Under the pieces are notes generated by a model that was given only the letters and a program-made list of their open reading frames with translations, did not search any database and was not told the origin of the DNA. The position numbers and the translations under genes were made by a program. A stretch of 64,000 nt of DNA from Candidimonas sp. SYP-B2681 (GTDB lineage: Bacteria > Pseudomonadota > Gammaproteobacteria > Burkholderiales > Burkholderiaceae_B): assembly GCF_003971065.1 (NCBI RefSeq), contig NZ_RYDV01000002.1:521770-585769 (forward strand), written 5' to 3'. This document shows, piece by piece, positions 48,029 through 59,107 of the stretch; positions within the stretch are counted from its first letter, which is position 1; every line of letters starts with the position of its first letter.

Positions 48029-48043
48029 CAGCAATAATTGCTG
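48029..48043. promoter_or_regulatory. Perfect palindrome between dadA and lrp-type gene
   Basis: CAGCAAT-A-ATTGCTG is a perfect 15-bp palindrome, 71 bp before the regulator start and about 120 bp before dadA. The AT-rich centre and divergent setting suit an Lrp/AsnC-type binding site. Confidence 0.55.
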
Positions 48044-48113
48044 GCAACTCCGAACCATGCCTTTTCGACCACTTTTAGAAGGCGATTCGTGATGAATTTA
48101 GGGAGAATCCACA

Positions 48114-48602
48114 GTGAGAATTCAGCGTAATCCTGTATACGCCTTGGATAAACTTGACAGGAATATTCTCGACCTTCTGCAGCGTGACGGCCGAATGTCC
48201 ATGACCGACCTGGCGGAAAAGGTAGGGCTTACCGTTACGCCATGCATTGAACGCGTGAAACGCCTGGAACGCGATGGCGTTATCACCGGCTACTATGCAA
48301 GGGTGTCGCCTCTTGCGCTGGACGCCGGGCTGCTAGTCTTTGTCGAAATCTCTATGTCCAGCAAATCAGATCGCACATTCGATGATTTTCGACGCGAGAT
48401 TCTTTGCATACCGCAGGTACAGGAATGCCACCTGGTGTCGGGCGATTTCGACTACCTGGTCAAGGCAAGAATAAAAGAGATCAGCCAGTACCGAAGTTTG
48501 CTGGGTGACATTCTTTTGCGTTTACCCGGGGTTACGCAAACCAAGAGCTGCGTGGTAATGGAAGAGGTTAAAGAGACATTGTTCATCACGGCACAAAAGT
48601 AG
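48114..48602 (+). CDS. Lrp/AsnC-family transcriptional regulator
   Basis: 162 residues from a GTG with GGGAG 9 nt upstream. The HTH is at about residues 10-55 (LDKLDRNILDLLQRDGRMSM, then LAEKVGLTVTPCIERVKRLE) and the RAM ligand domain follows (VQECHLVSGDFDYLVKARIK, LLGDILLRLPGVTQTKSCVV). It resembles Lrp-like activators of D-alanine catabolism (DadR type) and of leucine response. Its position opposite dadA makes dadA the likely target, with an amino acid as co-effector. Confidence 0.92.
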   Translation: MRIQRNPVYALDKLDRNILDLLQRDGRMSMTDLAEKVGLTVTPCIERVKRLERDGVITGYYARVSPLALDAGLLVFVEISMSSKSDRTFDDFRREILCIPQVQECHLVSGDFDYLVKARIKEISQYRSLLGDILLRLPGVTQTKSCVVMEEVKETLFITAQK

Positions 48603-48628
48603 ACCCCGACGTACGAGGCGACGTCTGG

Positions 48629-49795
48629 TCACCCTGCCGTCGGATTCACGCTGGCGCTGCGGACAAAAACCATATTATCCCGATGCATCAGTTCGGCATC
48701 CGACATGCTGCCCAGGATATGGCCAATTCTATTGCTGGGTTCACCCATGATCCGTCGGGTGTCGGCAGCAGAGTAATTAATGAGTCCACGGCCGCATTCG
48801 ACGCCGTGCTGATCCACACAAGCGACGACATCGCCGCGTTCAAAATCGCCCTCGACAGCACTGACTCCAATGGCAAGCAGGCTTTTATGATCGTGGGTGA
48901 TGGCCCGTACTGCGCCGTTGTCCAGCGTGACCCGACCGCGCAAGCGTAGATGATTTGCCAGCCACCGTTGCCGCGCCGATCGCACGGGCAGAATGGCGCG
49001 AAGCTCGGTGCCAATCGATTCGCCGCTTGAAAGGCGCAGCAGCACGTTGCTTTCACGTCCGGAAGCGATGATGGTATGGCCGCCGCTATTGGCAGCCCTT
49101 TTCGCGGCCAGCACTTTGGTCAGCATACCGCCGGTGCCTATATTGCTGCCCGAGCCGCCTGCCATGGCTTCCAGTGCCGGATCGCCCGCTTGCCCGACGG
49201 CAATGAACCGGGCATCCGGGTTTTTGCGCGGATCGGCACTGTACAAGCCGGGCTGATCGGTCAGGATGATCAGGGCTTCGGCTTCGATCAGGTTGGTGAC
49301 CAGCGCACCGAGGGTGTCGTTATCGCCGAGCCTGATTTCATCCGTGACGACGGTGTCATTTTCATTCACGATCGGGACTACGCCCAGACCAAGCAACGTA
49401 TACAGAGTGCTGCGAGCGTTCAGGTAACGCCGGCGGTCCGCCAAATCCTCATGCGTGAGCAGTATCTGTGCGGTACGAATGCCATGTTTGGCGAAGGCCA
49501 CTTCGTAAGCCTGGATCAAGCCCATTTGACCCACCGCCGCGGCCGCTTGCAGTTCATGCATGGCATTAGGACGCCTGGGCCAACCCAACCGCGCCATGCC
49601 TTCGGCAATCGCTCCACTGGACACCAGAACCATTTGCTTGCCTTGAGCGTGGAGGCTGGCAATTTGCTCGGCCCATTGTGCAACGGCATACAGGTCGATG
49701 CCTTTGCCTTCATTGGTGACGAGTGAAGAACCTACTTTGACAACCAGGCGTTTAGCCTGCGCGACAGCAGACGAAGGAAGATTGAGGGCGGCCAT
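48629..49795 (-). CDS. proB: Glutamate 5-kinase
   Basis: 388 residues, consisting of an amino-acid kinase domain (about 1-270) and a C-terminal PUA domain (about 290-375, [16 protein letters not shown]). It makes glutamyl phosphate, the first step to proline, and is usually feedback-inhibited by proline. Marks are [44 protein letters not shown] and [15 protein letters not shown]. It follows obg by 11 bp, a conserved order in Betaproteobacteria. Confidence 0.95.
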   Translation of the reverse strand: MAALNLPSSAVAQAKRLVVKVGSSLVTNEGKGIDLYAVAQWAEQIASLHAQGKQMVLVSSGAIAEGMARLGWPRRPNAMHELQAAAAVGQMGLIQAYEVAFAKHGIRTAQILLTHEDLADRRRYLNARSTLYTLLGLGVVPIVNENDTVVTDEIRLGDNDTLGALVTNLIEAEALIILTDQPGLYSADPRKNPDARFIAVGQAGDPALEAMAGGSGSNIGTGGMLTKVLAAKRAANSGGHTIIASGRESNVLLRLSSGESIGTELRAILPVRSARQRWLANHLRLRGRVTLDNGAVRAITHDHKSLLAIGVSAVEGDFERGDVVACVDQHGVECGRGLINYSAADTRRIMGEPSNRIGHILGSMSDAELMHRDNMVFVRSASVNPTAG

Positions 49796-49806
49796 GTAAA
49801 GCGATA

Positions 49807-51041
<1,235 letters not shown>

Positions 51042-51061
51042 GCGGGTCTGTGTGCCGAAAA

Positions 51062-51322
51062 TTATTCGGCCGCAATTACCGAAACGGTACGCTTGTTAAG
51101 TGCGCCCTTGATGGCGAATTTAACCGTGCCGTCAACCAGCGAGAACAAGGTGTGGTCTTTGCCGATACCAACGTTTGTTCCGGGGTGAAACTGTGTGCCG
51201 CGCTGACGAATAATGATCGAACCAGCCGAAATCAATTGGCCACCGTAGGTTTTTACACCTAGTCGTTTCGATTCTGAGTCGCGGCCGTTACGCGTAGAGC
51301 CGCCGCCTTTTTTCTGTGCCAT
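51062..51322 (-). CDS. rpmA: Ribosomal protein bL27
   Basis: 86 residues. The N-terminus [20 protein letters not shown] matches bL27, whose tail reaches the peptidyl-transferase centre, followed by the conserved [20 protein letters not shown] and [19 protein letters not shown]. It is co-transcribed with rplU, 37 bp upstream. Confidence 0.97.
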   Translation of the reverse strand: MAQKKGGGSTRNGRDSESKRLGVKTYGGQLISAGSIIIRQRGTQFHPGTNVGIGKDHTLFSLVDGTVKFAIKGALNKRTVSVIAAE

Positions 51323-51359
51323 GTTTAGCTCCTGCTATACAAATCCGTTAAGGCTATCG

Positions 51360-51671
51360 TTAGGCCGTAATGGCTACGATGCGAAGTTCGGTGTAATTTT
51401 GACGATGGCCTTGACGCTTTTGGTAGTGCTTGCGACGGCGCATCTTGAAAATCTTTACCTTGTCGTGGCGGCCTTGCGCAAGAACGGTTGCTGTAACCAC
51501 GGCACCAGCGACTAAAGGCGTACCAATCTTTAATTGTTCGCCTTCGCCAACCGATAAAACCTGGTCTAGCGAAATTTCTTGCCCAATGTCAGCCGGTATC
51601 TGTTCTATCTTTAGTTTTTGACCAGCAGCAACACGATACTGTTTGCCGCCGGTTTTTATGACCGCGTACAT
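51360..51671 (-). CDS. rplU: Ribosomal protein bL21
   Basis: 103 residues from the ATG at 51671 ([20 protein letters not shown]); the frame is open 15 codons further, but only this start fits the family length. bL21 binds 23S rRNA in the large subunit. The [20 protein letters not shown] segment near the C-terminus is the signature. A good promoter lies about 47 bp upstream. Confidence 0.97.
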   Translation of the reverse strand: MYAVIKTGGKQYRVAAGQKLKIEQIPADIGQEISLDQVLSVGEGEQLKIGTPLVAGAVVTATVLAQGRHDKVKIFKMRRRKHYQKRQGHRQNYTELRIVAITA

Positions 51672-51693
51672 GTGGGAATTCCTAAATAAAAGC

Positions 51694-51711
51694 CTTGGCC
51701 AAAATGCCAAG
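51694..51711 (-). other. Hairpin at the start of the rplU mRNA
   Basis: On the minus strand CTTGGC-ATTTTG-GCCAAG forms a 6-bp perfect stem. It lies right after the predicted transcription start and 23 nt before rplU, so it would be the 5' end of the mRNA. It could stabilise the message or take part in autoregulation by L21. Confidence 0.45.
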
Positions 51712-51717
51712 CACACG

Positions 51718-51747
51718 ATTCTAGCGTAAAGAGGTCGTAAAAGTCAA
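51718..51747 (-). promoter_or_regulatory. Sigma-70 promoter of rplU-rpmA
   Basis: Minus-strand TTGACT (51747-51742) and TAGAAT (51723-51718) with an 18-bp spacer give a near-consensus promoter. Transcription would start near 51711. Confidence 0.75.
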
Positions 51748-51850
51748 CTTTGAACCCCAGAAATAGCATGTTAAGTCAACCAGTTACCGCGATAAGCAGG
51801 CCGCGCGCGCGGTGGCGCTGCGGGCTGGTCCCGCGTGCGACTGCTGTTCT

Positions 51851-53077
51851 TTATGACCGGTAGTCGGCATTGATGCTGACGTACTCGTGGGAAAAATCGC
51901 AGGTGTACACGGTATCGGAGATGTCACCGCGCCCCAACTCGATACGAACGACAATTTCCGCTTCCTTCATGACGCGCTGGCCGTCAGCTTCTTGGTAGTT
52001 CGGATCCCGTTCGCCTTGGCTGGCCACCAAGACGTCGCCCAGCCATAGTTTTGTCCGCGTTACGTCCAGGTCGGCGATGCCCGCATAGCCGACGGCGCAA
52101 AGGATGCGCCCCAAGTTCGGGTCGGAGGCAAAAAAAGCTGTCTTGACCAGGGGCGAGTGCGCTACAGCATACGCAACCTTCAGTGCTTCCTCGCCGGTTT
52201 TTGCCCCTTCGACCTGAACGGTAATGAACTTCGTTGCACCCTCGGCATCGCGCACGATTTTCTGCGCCAATTCTGTTGCGGCGCAGGCAAGTGCTTCGTA
52301 CAGAGGTGCATACAGCGGGTCGGAGGTTGAATCGACGTGGAGGCCGCTTTTCCCGGTGGCAATGACAATGAAGGAATCGTTGGTGGATGTGTCGCCGTCA
52401 ACAGTGATGCGATTAAAAGACCGATTGGCGATGTCGCGCGCCATTTCTTTAAGAAGCGAAGGGGCCACGCCGGCATCGGTGGCCAGATAGCCCAGCATTG
52501 TCGCCATATTGGGGCGTATCATGCCGGCGCCTTTGCTAATGCCGGTGATCGTAATGGTTTTGTCGCCCAGCGCCACATGTTGAGACACGATTTTTGGCTG
52601 CGTGTCGGTCGTCATGATGCTATGCGCAGCAGCGAACCAGTTATTTTCCTGCAGATTATCGATTGCCAGCGGCAGTCCGGAGATCAGGCGCTGCAACGGC
52701 AATGGCTCAAGGATTACGCCAGTGGAAAAAGGCAATACCTGAACTGGCTTGATGCCCAGCAGCGATGCCAAGGCCACACACGTGTCATTGGCTGCCTGTA
52801 GTCCCGATTCCCCGGTGCCGGCGTTCGCGTTGCCGGTATTGATGACCAATGCGCGTATGCCTTGCGCAGCGGTCAGATGGGCCTCACATACCTGAACGGG
52901 CGCTGCCCTGAAGCGGTTAAGAGTAAAGACACCGGCCACACTGCTGCCTTCGGCGAGCCGGAACACCGTCAGATCGCGTCTGTTCGCTTTGCGGATGCCG
53001 GCTTCGGCCGTGCCGATCTCGACGCCTGCTACGGCAAAGATATTGGATTCCGGTGGAATGTACAAATTGACGGCCAT
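51851..53077 (-). CDS. argJ: Glutamate N-acetyltransferase/ornithine acetyltransferase
   Basis: 408 residues. ArgJ recycles the acetyl group from N-acetylornithine to glutamate in arginine synthesis and may use acetyl-CoA too. The self-cleavage site lies in [13 protein letters not shown], where the Thr becomes the new N-terminus of the beta chain. Other marks: [27 protein letters not shown] and [17 protein letters not shown]. The chain looks complete. It is a single gene between terminators, downstream of the MarR gene. Confidence 0.95.
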   Translation of the reverse strand: MAVNLYIPPESNIFAVAGVEIGTAEAGIRKANRRDLTVFRLAEGSSVAGVFTLNRFRAAPVQVCEAHLTAAQGIRALVINTGNANAGTGESGLQAANDTCVALASLLGIKPVQVLPFSTGVILEPLPLQRLISGLPLAIDNLQENNWFAAAHSIMTTDTQPKIVSQHVALGDKTITITGISKGAGMIRPNMATMLGYLATDAGVAPSLLKEMARDIANRSFNRITVDGDTSTNDSFIVIATGKSGLHVDSTSDPLYAPLYEALACAATELAQKIVRDAEGATKFITVQVEGAKTGEEALKVAYAVAHSPLVKTAFFASDPNLGRILCAVGYAGIADLDVTRTKLWLGDVLVASQGERDPNYQEADGQRVMKEAEIVVRIELGRGDISDTVYTCDFSHEYVSINADYRS

Positions 53078-53100
53078 AACGGGTTCTCAGCAGTAAGGGT

Positions 53101-53144
53101 GAAAAAAACAAAGCGCCGCGACCTACATGCAGATAGGGCGCGGC
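53101..53144 (-). terminator. Terminator after the MarR gene
   Basis: On the minus strand GCCGCG (53144-53139) and CGCGGC (53120-53115) pair, with an inner CCTA/TAGG stem, followed by TTTGTTTTTTTC. It ends the MarR transcript 24 bp before argJ starts. Confidence 0.82.
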
Positions 53145-53178
53145 TGCTAATTTTATCAGGGTGGGGCAGCGGGTATGG

Positions 53179-53694
53179 TCATGCGCGGCCAGACAGGTTT
53201 ACCTGAGTCATTTGCTTGAGCTCGCCCAGCGCTTCAAACAGGGAAGCCCGATTTTTTTCGGAGAGCCCCGCAAACATCGAACGTATCCATTCTTCGTGTG
53301 ACTTGGCCATTTTCCTGAAACTGCGCTTACCCTTGGCGGTAAGCCGTATTATCGAACTGCGCCGGTCGGTGGCGACCTTTATTCGTTCGACCAGACCTTC
53401 CTTTTCGAGCTGGTCGGTAATGCCGGTAATGTTTCCGTTAGTCACCATCATATGGCGCGAGAGCTCGCTCATCTTCATTCCGCCCGGAGTTCTCTGCAAC
53501 TGAGCCATGAGGTCGAAACGGGGCAGAGTGCTTTCGAAGTCTGTGCGAAGGTGGCTGCGGATCTGACTTTCTATCAGATTGCAGCATGTCAGCAGGCGCA
53601 GCCACAACCGAAGGTCTTGGTGATCCTCCGGCACAGCGCGGCTTTCCAGATCGGGATTATTTTGCAGTGTTGCAGTAATGAGAGTTTCGCTCAT
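53179..53694 (-). CDS. MarR-family transcriptional regulator
   Basis: 171 residues. The winged helix is central (about 65-135): MKMSELSRHMMVTNGNITGI, then LEKEGLVERIKVATDRRSSI. The helical ends form the dimer interface. It is divergent from the M14-type hydrolase and stands next to the aromatic-CoA operon; MarR proteins near aromatic degradation genes commonly respond to aromatic acids or aryl-CoA esters. A shared 12-bp motif in its own upstream region and at the operon promoter supports this target. Confidence 0.9.
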   Translation of the reverse strand: MSETLITATLQNNPDLESRAVPEDHQDLRLWLRLLTCCNLIESQIRSHLRTDFESTLPRFDLMAQLQRTPGGMKMSELSRHMMVTNGNITGITDQLEKEGLVERIKVATDRRSSIIRLTAKGKRSFRKMAKSHEEWIRSMFAGLSEKNRASLFEALGELKQMTQVNLSGRA

Positions 53695-53733
53695 GGCTTG
53701 TTATCGTAAGACCCAGAGTAACGACGGAGATAT

Positions 53734-53745
53734 TTTAATCTTCAA
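53734..53745 (-). promoter_or_regulatory. Candidate MarR operator, copy 1
   Basis: The minus strand reads TTGAAGATTAAA, 40 bp upstream of the MarR start. It differs by one base from the motif at 55047-55058. An A/T-rich near-palindrome around AAGNTT is a usual type of MarR site. Confidence 0.5.
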
Positions 53746-53868
53746 TTACATAGCGATGGTAAATTCGCATTGCAGCCAAGATCGACCGGAGTGTAAAGAC
53801 CCTGTCTGCTGACGTCTTTGATGTTATGCAGGAAAGGCACAAATAAAAAATAGAAACGGAGACACAGC

Positions 53869-54960
53869 ATGTTCAAGGCGTTTTTCGCAGACACATATGC
53901 CGAGGCCCGGGCGAATTTCATTGCGGCCGCCAATCAGAATCAGTGCGTTACTGAGGCACATGTGAATCCTGTCGCCCTAGGGCCAGACGGAGACGTTCTG
54001 TCTACCGACCTTGCCTATTGTGGCCTTTCAGATGCACATTCCGTGCTGGTGCTCACATCGGGCACGCATGGTGCGGAGGGGTATTGTGGCTCTGGATGCC
54101 AAGTGGCCTTGCTGAATGATAGGGCCTTGCTCGAAAAGGCGCATGCTTCGGGAATAGGAGTGTTGTTGATTCATGCGTTGAACCCATACGGCTTCGCCTG
54201 GGGGCATCGTACAAACGAAGACAATGTCGATCTAAACCGGAATTTCCGCGATTTCGACAGGCCTTTGCCTGACAATCGTCACTATCGCACGCTGCACCCC
54301 TTGCTCATTCCCGACAGTTGGCCGCCAGGACCTGACAATGTCGCCGCCATCGACGCGTTCATAGAAGCCGAGGGTGGGCAGGCGTACAGGGAAGGCATGA
54401 TGCTGGGGCAGTACAGTCACCCAGATGGGCTTTTCTATGGGGGGCGTCAGCCATCCTGGAGCAACCGGACCTTGCGCGATATCCTGGCCCGGTACGGCAA
54501 TAGTCGCAATCGACTTGTCTGGATCGACTATCACACCGGCTTAGGCCCATACGGACACGCCGAAAAGATTTTCGTCCAAAAGGGCGACGTTGACTATCAA
54601 CGGGCGCGGGCGTGGTGGGGTGCCGATGTGGTGTCCGTTGTGGATCCCGATTCCAGCACAGTCGACATCGAAGGGACGGCGTTGCGCGCCCTGCTGGAAG
54701 AATGTGCACAAGTGCCGGAACTTACCTTCCTTGCTCTCGAGCATGGCACCGTGCCTATGGACGAGGTCTTCCTGGCTTTGCGCAGCGACCGGTGGCTTGC
54801 GCGCCATGCCGCTGCTGCACCAGGGCAGGTAGCGGCCATGAAAGCTGCACACAAAGCAGCCTTCTACCCTGACCACGACGATTGGCGAGGGGCAGTGTTA
54901 GGGCAGTCTCGAACTTGCGTGTTGCAGGCAATCTACGGCCTATCCACGTCCTGGCGCTAA
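53869..54960 (+). CDS. M14-type metallohydrolase (DUF2817 family)
   Basis: 363 residues. The zinc-carboxypeptidase-like core has TSGTHGAEGYCGSG (His and Glu zinc ligands), LNRNFRDF (Arg/Asn for the carboxylate), DYHTGLGPYGH (third His ligand), and a late Glu in FLALEHGTVP as the likely catalyst. No signal peptide is visible, so it is probably cytoplasmic. DUF2817 members are little studied; hydrolysis of a peptide or N-acyl bond is expected. GGAG is 8 nt before the ATG. It lies between the MarR gene and the aromatic operon, so it may release an aromatic acid from a conjugate. That role is inference. Confidence 0.82.
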   Translation: MFKAFFADTYAEARANFIAAANQNQCVTEAHVNPVALGPDGDVLSTDLAYCGLSDAHSVLVLTSGTHGAEGYCGSGCQVALLNDRALLEKAHASGIGVLLIHALNPYGFAWGHRTNEDNVDLNRNFRDFDRPLPDNRHYRTLHPLLIPDSWPPGPDNVAAIDAFIEAEGGQAYREGMMLGQYSHPDGLFYGGRQPSWSNRTLRDILARYGNSRNRLVWIDYHTGLGPYGHAEKIFVQKGDVDYQRARAWWGADVVSVVDPDSSTVDIEGTALRALLEECAQVPELTFLALEHGTVPMDEVFLALRSDRWLARHAAAAPGQVAAMKAAHKAAFYPDHDDWRGAVLGQSRTCVLQAIYGLSTSWR

Positions 54961-55018
54961 GCCATTGGCCCTGGTTGCGTCGATCAACGGCAGCAGCGCG
55001 CATGCCGATAAAATTTTC

Positions 55019-55047
55019 TTGCTCGTGGTTTACTTTGCCGATATAGT
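55019..55047 (+). promoter_or_regulatory. Promoter of the aromatic-CoA operon
   Basis: TTGCTC (55019-55024) and TATAGT (55042-55047) are 17 bp apart, 56 bp before the first operon gene. The candidate MarR motif begins at the last base of the -10 box. Confidence 0.6.
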
Positions 55048-55058
55048 TGAAGCTTAAA
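55047..55058 (+). promoter_or_regulatory. Candidate MarR operator, copy 2
   Basis: TTGAAGCTTAAA matches the motif at 53734-53745 (opposite orientation) at 11 of 12 positions. Overlapping the -10 box, it would block transcription when bound. Confidence 0.5.
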
Positions 55059-55102
55059 GCAAATAAAAGTAGCGTCCCAGAATAGCTATCCGGAGGCAAG
55101 CC

Positions 55103-57445
55103 ATGAAGATCGTGTGCATAGGGGGAGGGCCGGCCGGCTTGTATTTTGGTTTGCTTATCAAGCTCGCCGATCCGCGGCACAACGTAACGGTCGTCGAACG
55201 CAATCAGCCCTACAACACCTTCGGCTGGGGCGTGGTATTTTCTGACGCGACCCTCGAAAACCTAAAACAGGCCGACCCCGTCTCAGCAGCCCAAATCATC
55301 GCTGCCTTCAATCACTGGGATGACATCGATATTCACTACAGCGGTCGAAGTGTGCGCAGTAGCGGACACGGCTTCATTGGAATCGGTCGCAAGAAATTGC
55401 TGAACATCTTGCAAGCGCGGTGTGAACAAGTGGGCGTCGACCTTGTCTTCGAGACCGACGTGACAGATGACCGGGTTGTTGCGGAAAAATACCAGGCTGA
55501 CCTGGTGATCGCCTCCGACGGTTTGAATAGCCGGATTCGAAGCCGCTATGCGGATAGCTATAAACCCGACATCGATACCCGCCAATGCCGTTTTGTCTGG
55601 CTGGGTACCAGGCAAACCTTCCGTGCTTTTACGTTTGCCTTTGTCCAGACTGAACACGGCTGGTTTCAGGCGCATGCTTATCAGTACGAAGCGGGCATGT
55701 CGACTTTCATTGTCGAGACGCGCGACGAAACTTGGAAAGCGGCTGGGCTCGATGTCATGGGCCAGCAAGAAGGAATAGCCTTCTGCGAGAAATTGTTTGC
55801 CCCTTGGTTGAACGGTAATGCCTTGATTTCCAACGCCGGGCATCTACGCGGCTCAGCCATCTGGATCCGCTTCCCAAGGGTGATTTGCGAAACATGGGTG
55901 CACGAGCAGTCTTCGGCCGATGGCAGCCGCAAGGTGCCGGTGGTGTTGATGGGCGATGCGGCTCATACGGCGCATTTTTCCATAGGCTCGGGTACCAAGC
56001 TGGCTCTTGAAGACGCGATCGAGCTGAATCGGTCTATCGAGGCTTGCAGCAATGACCTGACTTTGGCGCTGCGCCAGTATCAAGACGTTCGTAGCGTCGA
56101 GGTCCTAAAGATTCAGAACGCAGCCCGAAACTCGACTGAATGGTTCGAGAATGTTGCGCGGTACGCCCACTTCGAGCCCGAACAGTTCGCTTATTCCTTA
56201 TTGACGCGTTCACAACGCATCTCGCACGAAAATCTGCGCCTGCGCGACGCCGCCTGGCTTCAGGGCTACGAGCGATGGATGGCCGGCCGAACCGGCATCG
56301 ACGCCAATGATCAGTCCCCGCCACCACCTATGCTGACTCCGTTCAAGGCGCGCAGCATAGCTCTGAAGAATCGCATTGTGGTGTCGCCCATGGCTATGTA
56401 CTCCTGCGTCGACGGGCTTGTGGGGGATTTTCATTTAGTGCACCTTGGCGGTCGAGCCATGGGCGGAGCCGGCCTCGTTATGGTGGAAATGACGTGTGTT
56501 TCCCCCGAGGCACGGATTACGCCGGGTTGTCCCGGGCTATGGAACGAAGATCAGATGCGCGCCTTCAAACGTATCGTCGACTTTGTCCACTCGAACAGTG
56601 ATGCCAAGATTGGTGTTCAGTTGGGGCACGCTGGCCGCAAAGGCTCAACCCGCGTCAGTTGGGAGGGTACTGATATGCCATTGCCTGGCGGCAACTGGTC
56701 TCTTGTGTCGGCATCCGGATTGCCGTATATCGAAGGTGTATCCCAAGTGCCGCAAGCAATCACCCGCGAGCAAATGATTACCGTGCGCGATGAATTCGCG
56801 GAAGCCGCCAAGCGAGCCGCGCGCGCCGGATTCGACTGGCTGGAACTGCATTGCGCTCATGGTTATCTTCTTTCGAGTTTTATCTCCCCATTAACCAATC
56901 AGCGCCGCGACGAGTTTGGTGGTTCGTTGCAGAACCGTCTGCGTTATCCGCTTGAGGTCTTCGGTGCCGTACGAAAGGCATGGCCCAGCCACCTCCCCAT
57001 GTCGGTACGTATTTCGGCGCATGATTGGGTCGAAGGCGGAATTACCGCTGACGATGCCGTCGAAATCGCACGGCGTTTCAAGACGGCAGGGGCCGATATG
57101 GTTGACTGCTCTTCCGGACAGGTCAGCAAAGCAGAACAGCCCGTCTATGGGCGTATGTATCAAACGCCATTTTCGGACCGTATTCGTAACGAGGCACACA
57201 TTCCGACCATAGCGGTCGGCGCCATCTTCGAAGCCGATCATGTAAACAGCATTATTGCGTCGGGCAGGGCCGACCTCTGCGCTTTGGCGCGGCCGCATCT
57301 GGCCGATGCAGCCTGGACTCTCAGGGAAGCGGCCCGCATTGGCGTTACCGAAGTCGATTGGCCACGCCAATACTTTCCTGCCAAGCGCCAGCTGGAAACT
57401 AACTTTGAACGGGCGGCGGCGTATGCGCAGCCGATAGCCAAATGA
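55103..57445 (+). CDS. Fused aryl-CoA monooxygenase/reductase (2-aminobenzoyl-CoA or salicylyl-CoA type)
   Basis: 780 residues in two parts. Residues 1-395 are a FAD monooxygenase: [17 protein letters not shown] (FAD motif), [15 protein letters not shown] and [20 protein letters not shown]. Residues about 410-775 are an Old Yellow Enzyme-type reductase: [46 protein letters not shown] and [15 protein letters not shown]. This exact fusion is known from 2-aminobenzoyl-CoA monooxygenase/reductase of Azoarcus evansii and from proteins named bifunctional salicylyl-CoA 5-hydroxylase/oxidoreductase. It hydroxylates the CoA-bound ring with O2 and reduces the product. CCGGAGG precedes the ATG. Which aryl-CoA is used is not settled by sequence alone. 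Confidence 0.9.
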   Translation: MKIVCIGGGPAGLYFGLLIKLADPRHNVTVVERNQPYNTFGWGVVFSDATLENLKQADPVSAAQIIAAFNHWDDIDIHYSGRSVRSSGHGFIGIGRKKLLNILQARCEQVGVDLVFETDVTDDRVVAEKYQADLVIASDGLNSRIRSRYADSYKPDIDTRQCRFVWLGTRQTFRAFTFAFVQTEHGWFQAHAYQYEAGMSTFIVETRDETWKAAGLDVMGQQEGIAFCEKLFAPWLNGNALISNAGHLRGSAIWIRFPRVICETWVHEQSSADGSRKVPVVLMGDAAHTAHFSIGSGTKLALEDAIELNRSIEACSNDLTLALRQYQDVRSVEVLKIQNAARNSTEWFENVARYAHFEPEQFAYSLLTRSQRISHENLRLRDAAWLQGYERWMAGRTGIDANDQSPPPPMLTPFKARSIALKNRIVVSPMAMYSCVDGLVGDFHLVHLGGRAMGGAGLVMVEMTCVSPEARITPGCPGLWNEDQMRAFKRIVDFVHSNSDAKIGVQLGHAGRKGSTRVSWEGTDMPLPGGNWSLVSASGLPYIEGVSQVPQAITREQMITVRDEFAEAAKRAARAGFDWLELHCAHGYLLSSFISPLTNQRRDEFGGSLQNRLRYPLEVFGAVRKAWPSHLPMSVRISAHDWVEGGITADDAVEIARRFKTAGADMVDCSSGQVSKAEQPVYGRMYQTPFSDRIRNEAHIPTIAVGAIFEADHVNSIIASGRADLCALARPHLADAAWTLREAARIGVTEVDWPRQYFPAKRQLETNFERAAAYAQPIAK

Positions 57446-58230
57446 ATGCGAACCACATCCTTGCCGGCCGTCATGCACTGGTCACCGGCGGTTCCCGAGG
57501 AATTGGTCTGGCGATTGCCCGCCGCCTGCTAGGCATGGGGGCGCGCGTCACATTGCTGGGGCGTAGTGCTGAATCTCTGCAGCAAGCCTTGTCCAGTCTG
57601 GCAGGCCAGGGCGAAGCCGCTTTTGTCACCGGCGATATTTCGCTTCAGGCCGATGTGCAACATGCCTTCTTGCAGGCCCGTACCCATTTTGGTGTTATCG
57701 ACGTCTTGGTGAACAATGCCGGGCAGGCGGTAAGCCAGCGCTTCGACAAGCTCGATGAGGCTGGCTGGCAGCAAATGCTAGCGGTGAACCTCGGTGGCAC
57801 ATTTCATTGCATGCAGGCGGCCTTGCCGGACATGCTGGAACGCCAGTGGGGACGTGTGGTCAACGTCGCAAGCACTGCAGGCTTGACCGGATATTCCTAC
57901 GTCAGCGCCTATTGCGCCGCTAAGCATGGCGTGATTGGTTTGACTCGTGCCGTGGCGCTTGAAAACGCGAAGAAAGGGGTGACCATCAATGCGGTATGCC
58001 CCGGCTTTACTGAAACCGATATCGTTCATGAAGCCGTCGCCAATATCGTAAATAAAACTGGCCAGCCTGCCGAACAGGCTCGTGCACAACTGGCCGGGCG
58101 CAATCCGCAAGGCAGACTCGTCCAGCCCGACGAAGTCGCTCAAACCGTGGCATGGCTGTGCTCGCCCGGCGCGTCAGCCATCAATGGACAGGCTATTGCG
58201 GTAGACGGCGGGGAAGTCATGGCGGGCTAA
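57442..58230 (+). CDS. Short-chain dehydrogenase/reductase
   Basis: 262 residues, SDR fold. NAD(P)-binding [19 protein letters not shown] at the N-terminus, VNNAGQAV for the central sheet, catalytic Ser in [12 protein letters not shown] and Tyr-Lys in YCAAKHG. The start overlaps the monooxygenase stop (ATGA), showing coupled translation. In this operon it probably oxidises or reduces an alicyclic hydroxy/keto-acyl-CoA made after ring reduction. Exact substrate unknown. Confidence 0.9.
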   Translation: MNANHILAGRHALVTGGSRGIGLAIARRLLGMGARVTLLGRSAESLQQALSSLAGQGEAAFVTGDISLQADVQHAFLQARTHFGVIDVLVNNAGQAVSQRFDKLDEAGWQQMLAVNLGGTFHCMQAALPDMLERQWGRVVNVASTAGLTGYSYVSAYCAAKHGVIGLTRAVALENAKKGVTINAVCPGFTETDIVHEAVANIVNKTGQPAEQARAQLAGRNPQGRLVQPDEVAQTVAWLCSPGASAINGQAIAVDGGEVMAG

Positions 58231-58255
58231 AAACGCAACTAACCAGGAGACAACT

Positions 58256-59107
58256 ATGAAAGAAGATGTGCGGGGCATGGCGCAGCACAAGCGTTCTTAT
58301 GCCAACTACACGGCCAGCAACTTTCTTTGGGAAGTATCGGGCGACAGCAAGGTGGCAACGATTACCCTGAACCGTCCCGAGCGCAAGAATCCTTTGACCT
58401 TCGATTCGTATGCTGAACTGCGAGACCTGTTCCGCGGGTTGGTGTACGCGACTGACATAAAAAGCATTGTCCTGACAGGAGCAGGGGCAAATTTTTGCTC
58501 GGGCGGTGACGTCCATGAAATCATCGGACCGCTCACACGAATGACGATGCCGGAACTGCTCGACTTCACTCGTATGACGGGCGATCTGGTCAAGTCCATG
58601 CGGGCCTGTCCGCAGCCGATTGTGGCGGCGGTCCATGGCATTTGTGCTGGAGCCGGCGCCATGATGGCTCTTGCCTCGGATATGCGCCTGGGTACCGAAC
58701 AGGCACGTACTGCCTTTTTGTTCACGCGCGTCGGCTTGGCCGGGGCCGATATGGGGGCCTGCACGCTGTTGCCGCGCATGATAGGGCAGGGGCGAGCGTC
58801 GGAGCTGCTCTATACCGGGCGCGCCATGACGGCCCAAGAGGGCTTCGCCTGGGGGTTCTTCAATAATTTGCACGCTTCCGACCTGGTATTGCAGGCGGCG
58901 CAGACACTGGCGCGGCAATTGGCCAACGGTCCCACTTTTGCGCACGGCATTACCAAGAAGCTGCTGCATCAGGAATGGAATATGGGCGTTGACGAAGCCA
59001 TCGAAGCCGAAGCGCAGGCTCAGGCGATTTGCATGCAGACGCAGGATTTTCGCAGGGCCTACGATGCATTTGTTGCCCGGCAGAAGCCGGTCTTCGAGGG
59101 CGACTGA
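58256..59107 (+). CDS. Enoyl-CoA hydratase/isomerase-family (crotonase) protein
   Basis: 283 residues, crotonase fold. The oxyanion-hole segments are [15 protein letters not shown] and [20 protein letters not shown]. Aligned by eye with mitochondrial hydratase, the first catalytic Glu position (E144) is Thr in FTRVGLAG, while the second (E164) is kept in ASELLYTG. Such exchanges occur in crotonases that do chemistry other than hydration, including C-C bond hydrolysis. Ring cleavage or hydration of the alicyclic intermediate is therefore possible. It ends directly against the dehydrogenase start. Confidence 0.88.
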   Translation: MKEDVRGMAQHKRSYANYTASNFLWEVSGDSKVATITLNRPERKNPLTFDSYAELRDLFRGLVYATDIKSIVLTGAGANFCSGGDVHEIIGPLTRMTMPELLDFTRMTGDLVKSMRACPQPIVAAVHGICAGAGAMMALASDMRLGTEQARTAFLFTRVGLAGADMGACTLLPRMIGQGRASELLYTGRAMTAQEGFAWGFFNNLHASDLVLQAAQTLARQLANGPTFAHGITKKLLHQEWNMGVDEAIEAEAQAQAICMQTQDFRRAYDAFVARQKPVFEGD

